Source: Paramecium sonneborni
Taxonomy: Eukaryota > Ciliophora > Oligohymenophorea > Peniculida > Parameciidae
Length of the DNA: 64,000 nt
Assembly (NCBI GenBank): GCA_905182985.1
Contig: CAJJDN010000001.1
Location: 354,347-418,346, forward strand
Reading direction: 5' to 3'
Shown piece by piece: positions 59,769 to 64,000 of the stretch (its first letter is position 1; each line of letters opens with the position of its first letter). The notes under the pieces were generated by a model. It saw nothing but the letters and a program-made list of their open reading frames with translations, had not been told where the DNA came from and did no database searches. The position numbers and the translations under genes are program-made.

Positions 59769-61202
59769 ATGTTTAATAAATATTTTATCTATATTGCCTT
59801 CCTGTTTTAATTAGGAAACACTAATAATACTGTTTTATTTCCATAAAATAGATTCTCGATTTTAGGATAAAAATGGGTAAACTGTAGTAATGAGGAGATA
59901 AATATTGCATCGGAAATTAATGAATTTACTCAAATTTAACAATTCCCTATTTCATATAATAATCCACTATGTTTGTTTGGCAAAAATAAATTTAGTTCAA
60001 ATGGTTGTATGAATTTCTATTACTTTATATTCAACAGAACTATAGATTTTAATGATTTGTTGATAATACGTATAGATGGCAGTAATTATACTATAACTTA
60101 AGAAACAGCAACAGATAATTTTGTACTTATAAGGCATAAACAATTATGCTACTATAATAAACTTGAATTTTGGATGATATCAAAAGGTCAAGGTTTAGCT
60201 TTACAAAACTATTTGATTTTTATTTAAGAATCTTAAAATTTAAGCAGTTATAGCTAAGTTTTAAAATAATCATTTTTAAATATTACAGAAGAATATAATT
60301 TTACTTAGTATAATTTATAAACACAAAATTAATCAATCTATAATTCTATTTTGTAATATGATGGAATACTATCATTATAAAATATTCGATTTGTTGGTGC
60401 TTGTTTAGATTTTGTTTTATACAATTATGATGAATAAATGTATTGTGAAAAGATTGATATTGGAGGCAAGATAAAATTTAATTGTAAATTAAATATAAGT
60501 TAAATTAAAAATGTAAGCTTTATGTAAGAATAATAATATCTAATATTATCAAAATATTCATTAAGGCTTTTTAGTCCTTGCTTCCCGAATTTGCCTCAAA
60601 GAATAATCAAATTTGAGACTATTTAACAGATTTCTCAATATAATTCATCTTTAAATAATTATATACAAGAATAAGAATTTGGATCATAACACCAAATAAA
60701 TCTAGATTATGATTATTAACTTAAAGAATCAAATAATAATCAAACAAATTTTTCATTAAAAGCAAAGTAATCGGGATGTGTGAATGAATTTGAAGAGGCT
60801 TAGATTTTAATAAAAAGTAGTTTGGGGGAAATAGTAAATTGCGATTTATTTTAAGATCAGAGTGATTTTAGTTGTTTAAGTTACAAAGATTGTTTATTTA
60901 CTGTTAATATGAGTTTTCAAAAAAATATTAGCTATTTATTTAATATGACAGCAATTATTAAAAGAATTGATGCAAATAATAATCCAAGTATTTAATTTAA
61001 TTTAGTTGATATTGTTTTACAAGAAGGGAGTCCAGAATAAGAACCAAGTTATGATTTTATATTTATAGCAATCCTTATACCTTTGTTTTTTTTAATACCT
61101 TTGATATGCTTTCTGTGTTCAACATTCGTGTTTAAGATATCTTTGTATCACAGATGGCTTTAATATATTTATTATTAGGAGGAGGTTGTTTAACAAAATT
61201 GA
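59769..61202 (+). CDS. type I membrane protein with extracellular domain, unknown
   Basis: Intronless, 477 residues. Signal peptide MFNKYFIYIAFLFQLGNTNN; an extracellular region of about 420 residues with many cysteines and possible N-glycosylation sites (NRTID, NITEEYNFT, NMTAI); a single membrane span near the C-terminus (FIFIAILIPLFFLIPLICFL); and a short basic cytoplasmic tail (FKISLYHRWLQYIYYQEE). No known domain. It is followed 133 bp later by a gene of the same plan and size, suggesting a local tandem pair. Surface or ciliary-membrane location is inferred. Confidence 0.65.
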
Positions 61203-61335
61203 TTTAAACTATAATAAAATTTAGTCTTTTATTATATCATAAATCTATAGATATATTATAATTATATTTTATGATATATTATTTGATATATCAAAATTCA
61301 ATTAGATAGAAATAAATAAAATTTATTTTTATAAA

Positions 61336-62826
61336 ATGTTAGGATCAATAACATTTTTGTTGTTCTGTTTTTAAATTAGTGCTGGAAACATAGAAGATCT
61401 TGTATTTCCTTAAGATAATTTATAATTTAAATTGTTGAAATGGGTTGATTGTTAAACTGAAGAGTAAGTTAATTTATTAGATGTAGAAGGATAATAATAA
61501 TTAAGTCTATAAAATGGCTAAGATATATGTTTAGACAAGAATTAAGAATTGCCTTTAAATGAAGATGACTATACTTATATTTACACTTTTATTTTTAATC
61601 GACCACTCAACTATGATTCATTATACATTTATATAGATTACAAAATGTATAATTTAAGTACAAAAATAACCTATTAACCATTCGTTTAAATTCAGCATTA
61701 TCATTTTTTAACTTGTATGAAAACTATTGAATTTAAGTTAAATTCCAAAGAATCAATAAATTTAATTTTTTTCTATATTGCAAGATTTCCAACAAATACA
61801 AAAAATTAAGTACTCCTTTCTGGATAACTTCTATCTTAGCCTGAAGGTAAAAATACATTTTATTATGACTTTCGAAAAACTTTTTCATAAGAAATTAAAA
61901 ATAATACTATCTTTTATTAAGCTACTATTCCAATCTAAAATAATAAATAAACTTTACTCTATTGGTTTAAATTTTATTTAAACAATTCCTTTTTACCTTA
62001 ATCAATATAAATGGATAAAGAACAAATTTTGATATAAGGAAGTTAAAACATTATGAATGACAACCATATTAATATAAATAATTTAACTTTTTTGATTAAA
62101 ACTAAATATAAAATAAGTTAGAGTTTTCTATTTTAGGAGACTTAGGATTATGTTGAGTTTGAAGTAATAACTTAGATTGATGAAAATTTTTCATAATTAG
62201 TTTAAGAAACAAAAATAAAGAAAAAGTTTGAATCAAAGAATTAGATTAGAATATTAATGGAAGTATAATCAGTTTTAAATAATAATACTGTTGTGATGAT
62301 TAAAGTATTACCAAAAAATTATAATAAATGTTTTTAAGATATAGAAATAAGTGATGCTAAAATAAATATAAAAAATGAAGAAGATGAAAATATTATAGAA
62401 TGTTATTTTTAAGATAATAATTAAAATGATAGCTGTTTAAAATATGAGAAATAAGAATGTTAATTTTATGTGAGATGGCAATTTTAAAATAATACTTAAT
62501 ATTCTTATGAATTGATTGGAACTTTAAAAAAATATTTCGAAAATGATCCATATATTTATTTTAAAACAGAGAGAGAGGTATTGTAAATTTTGAGAAATGA
62601 GAAGGAAACTTGGAATGGTTATAAATATGGATTAATTCTATTAATATAACTTGGATTAGGAACATTAATATTTGTAAGTTGTGTAGTTTGCATACTAACA
62701 TAAAAGAGTTATCATCCATATATCAAATACATAATAGAAAGAGATTAAATCTTTTTTTAGAATTTAGAAACATAACGAACTTAATTTTCATAATAATAAA
62801 ATGAAGAGGTGATAATTAATTTATGA
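61336..62826 (+). CDS. type I membrane protein, tandem neighbour of similar architecture
   Basis: Intronless, 496 residues. Signal peptide MLGSITFLLFCFQISAGNIE; an acidic/Asn-rich extracellular region (WVDCQTEEQVNLLDVEGQQ, FNRPLNYDSLYIYIDYKM); one membrane span, YGLILLIQLGLGTLIFVSCV, near residue 435; and a cytoplasmic tail rich in Gln and charge. Both this and the preceding gene carry a WV(N/D)C segment soon after the signal peptide (WVNCSNEE and WVDCQTEE), which supports common ancestry. Function unknown. Confidence 0.65.
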
Positions 62827-62876
62827 ACCAGTAGATGATTTGTATCTTAAATTTTGTATTATTATTATAATTTACT

Positions 62877-64000
62877 TCATGCTCTTTCTCTTTTTCTTGG
62901 TGCACATTTAACAATATTATCTACTCTCATAATAAGTTCTGCTGCTTCACTTGCAGCTAATAAAGCTTATTCTTTGACTCTTAAACATTCCTTAACACCA
63001 AGTTCACTCATATTTCCAATAGTACCATCAGTCATATTCAAACCATAAGTTATATTACCTTTTTATAATTCAACTTTGAAATTTTAAATTAATTCAGCTG
63101 AATCATAACCTAAAATTAAATTATAAATTATAATAAACCTCCATTATCACAAATAATAGTAGGAATTTATCTTAAAGCTTTAGCAAATGCTTCAATAGCG
63201 AATGCTTATTTTCCTTAAACTTTTTTAGCTTCTTCTTCACAAGCAGCTGCCATTTACATTTCTGAATTTCCACCTCCCCAAACTACTCTTCTATTTTTTA
63301 CAGTTGTAATTAAGACACATAAAGCATCATGAATTGATCTATCAACTTCATCTAAAATGTGTGTACTTGCACCTCTTAAAACTATTGTACATGCTTCATT
63401 TTTCTTACATCCTGAAAATTTAATCATCTAATTAATTTAAATTATAATAAATTTACTTTTTCTTCTCCTATCATTATTTCTTCTATTAAATCACAATGAC
63501 CTAAAATTTATTCTGATCTTTCTGGTGCATCAAATGTAGATAAAATTTCAGCACCTGTTGCTGCAGCTACTCTTTCCATTCCTTCAAAATCTGCATGTTC
63601 TATTACTGTTATTCCTGCATCTGCTAATAATTATTCTGGATAATTATAAATTAATTATCTATTAACAAATACTGTTGGTTAATATTTAAGAATCTTATCA
63701 ACTTTATGTTTCATTTTTTCTTTTTCTGCTGCTTCAATTTCAGCAACTTTATCCATTGAATTAACTTTAACTTTAGTACCATAAATTTTAATTTTATCAT
63801 AATCCATAGCAGTATTAGCTACTAATATCTTTGCATTTTCAATTCTTCTTTTACATCCAATTGTAATTTATTTTTTTAAAATAAATCCATCATCTAAATA
63901 TGAATCTCTAATAGTTCCTCCTGGAAGTTTGATTATTTATATATAATCTAAATTAGAGGATCCCTTTAATCTAAGTACTGCGTTTACACATAAATCTGCA
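62877..64000 (-). CDS. CCT2: CCT2, TCP-1 chaperonin subunit beta (5' end outside window)
   Basis: About 355 C-terminal residues; introns 63428-63456 and 63110-63138 (29 nt each). Visible: [122 protein letters not shown] and [12 protein letters not shown] at the end. These match the beta subunit rather than other CCT subunits. CCT is the cytosolic ring chaperonin that folds actin and tubulin, important in a tubulin-rich ciliate. The N-terminal equatorial part with the first ATP-binding motif is beyond the window edge. Confidence 0.95.

Noticed and set aside
1..64000. CRISPR arrays, rRNA or tRNA genes, bacterial operon signals.
   Set aside because: None seen. The organism is a eukaryote; no cloverleaf or rRNA core sequence stood out by eye, though a tRNA search program was not available.

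Overview
The window looks like macronuclear DNA of a ciliate, most probably Paramecium. The reasons are direct: TAA and TAG occur freely inside every recognisable gene and mostly sit where Gln is expected, TGA is the only stop that closes genes, base composition is strongly A+T, genes are packed with gaps of 20-100 bp on both strands, and nearly all introns are 19-38 nt, beginning GTA and ending TAG or AAG. All translations here use genetic code 6, and introns were placed by eye where they restore a conserved protein. Species assignment is inference.

Layout. 1-8000: a CFAP57-like WD40 ciliary protein (cut by the window edge), two small proteins, a cyclin, a divergent protein kinase, and a SPEN-type RRM/SPOC protein. 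8700-13200: soluble inorganic pyrophosphatase, a sedoheptulose-bisphosphatase-type enzyme, a gene broken by TGA, the exon-junction protein Y14 and a RING protein. 13400-21000: two lineage-specific genes, axonemal dynein light chain 1, a C2-domain protein with Gly-Tyr-Pro-Pro-Gln-Gln repeats that may be fused to a zinc-ribbon protein, a RING/B-box protein, an ankyrin protein and an AGC kinase. 21000-33400: small unknowns, exosome subunit Rrp41, a second AGC kinase, a long coiled-coil/EF-hand protein and a signal-peptide-peptidase-like intramembrane protease. Part of the protease is present twice because of an assembly join.

33400-45600 is one axonemal dynein heavy chain on the minus strand. 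46300-49500: three minus-strand genes (a probable ubiquitin-like-fold protein, an EF-hand protein with CTFKP motifs, and a CTD-phosphatase-like protein without its catalytic motif). 49500-53000 is the only gene-poor, repeat-like stretch: degenerate reverse-transcriptase fragments on both sides of an 809-base N gap, then an ATT/ATG microsatellite. 53300-58200: a secreted acidic protein, an ODF3/SHIPPO-type PGPGxY-repeat protein, a small basic protein and a second CTFKP-repeat protein. 59700-62900: two tandem intronless type I membrane proteins. The window ends in CCT2, the beta subunit of the TCP-1 chaperonin, which runs off the edge.

Much of the recognisable content serves cilia (CFAP57, DNAL1, dynein heavy chain, ODF3 repeats, probably the CTFKP proteins), signalling (three kinases, cyclin) and RNA metabolism (SPEN, Y14, Rrp41). 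Ciliate genes do not form operons, so neighbours should not be read as pathways. The most unusual observations are three small genes in which plausible coding sequence continues in frame past a single TGA, the use of AAG as well as TAG (but apparently never CAG) as intron acceptor, a start codon split by an intron, and the possible C2/zinc-ribbon fusion.
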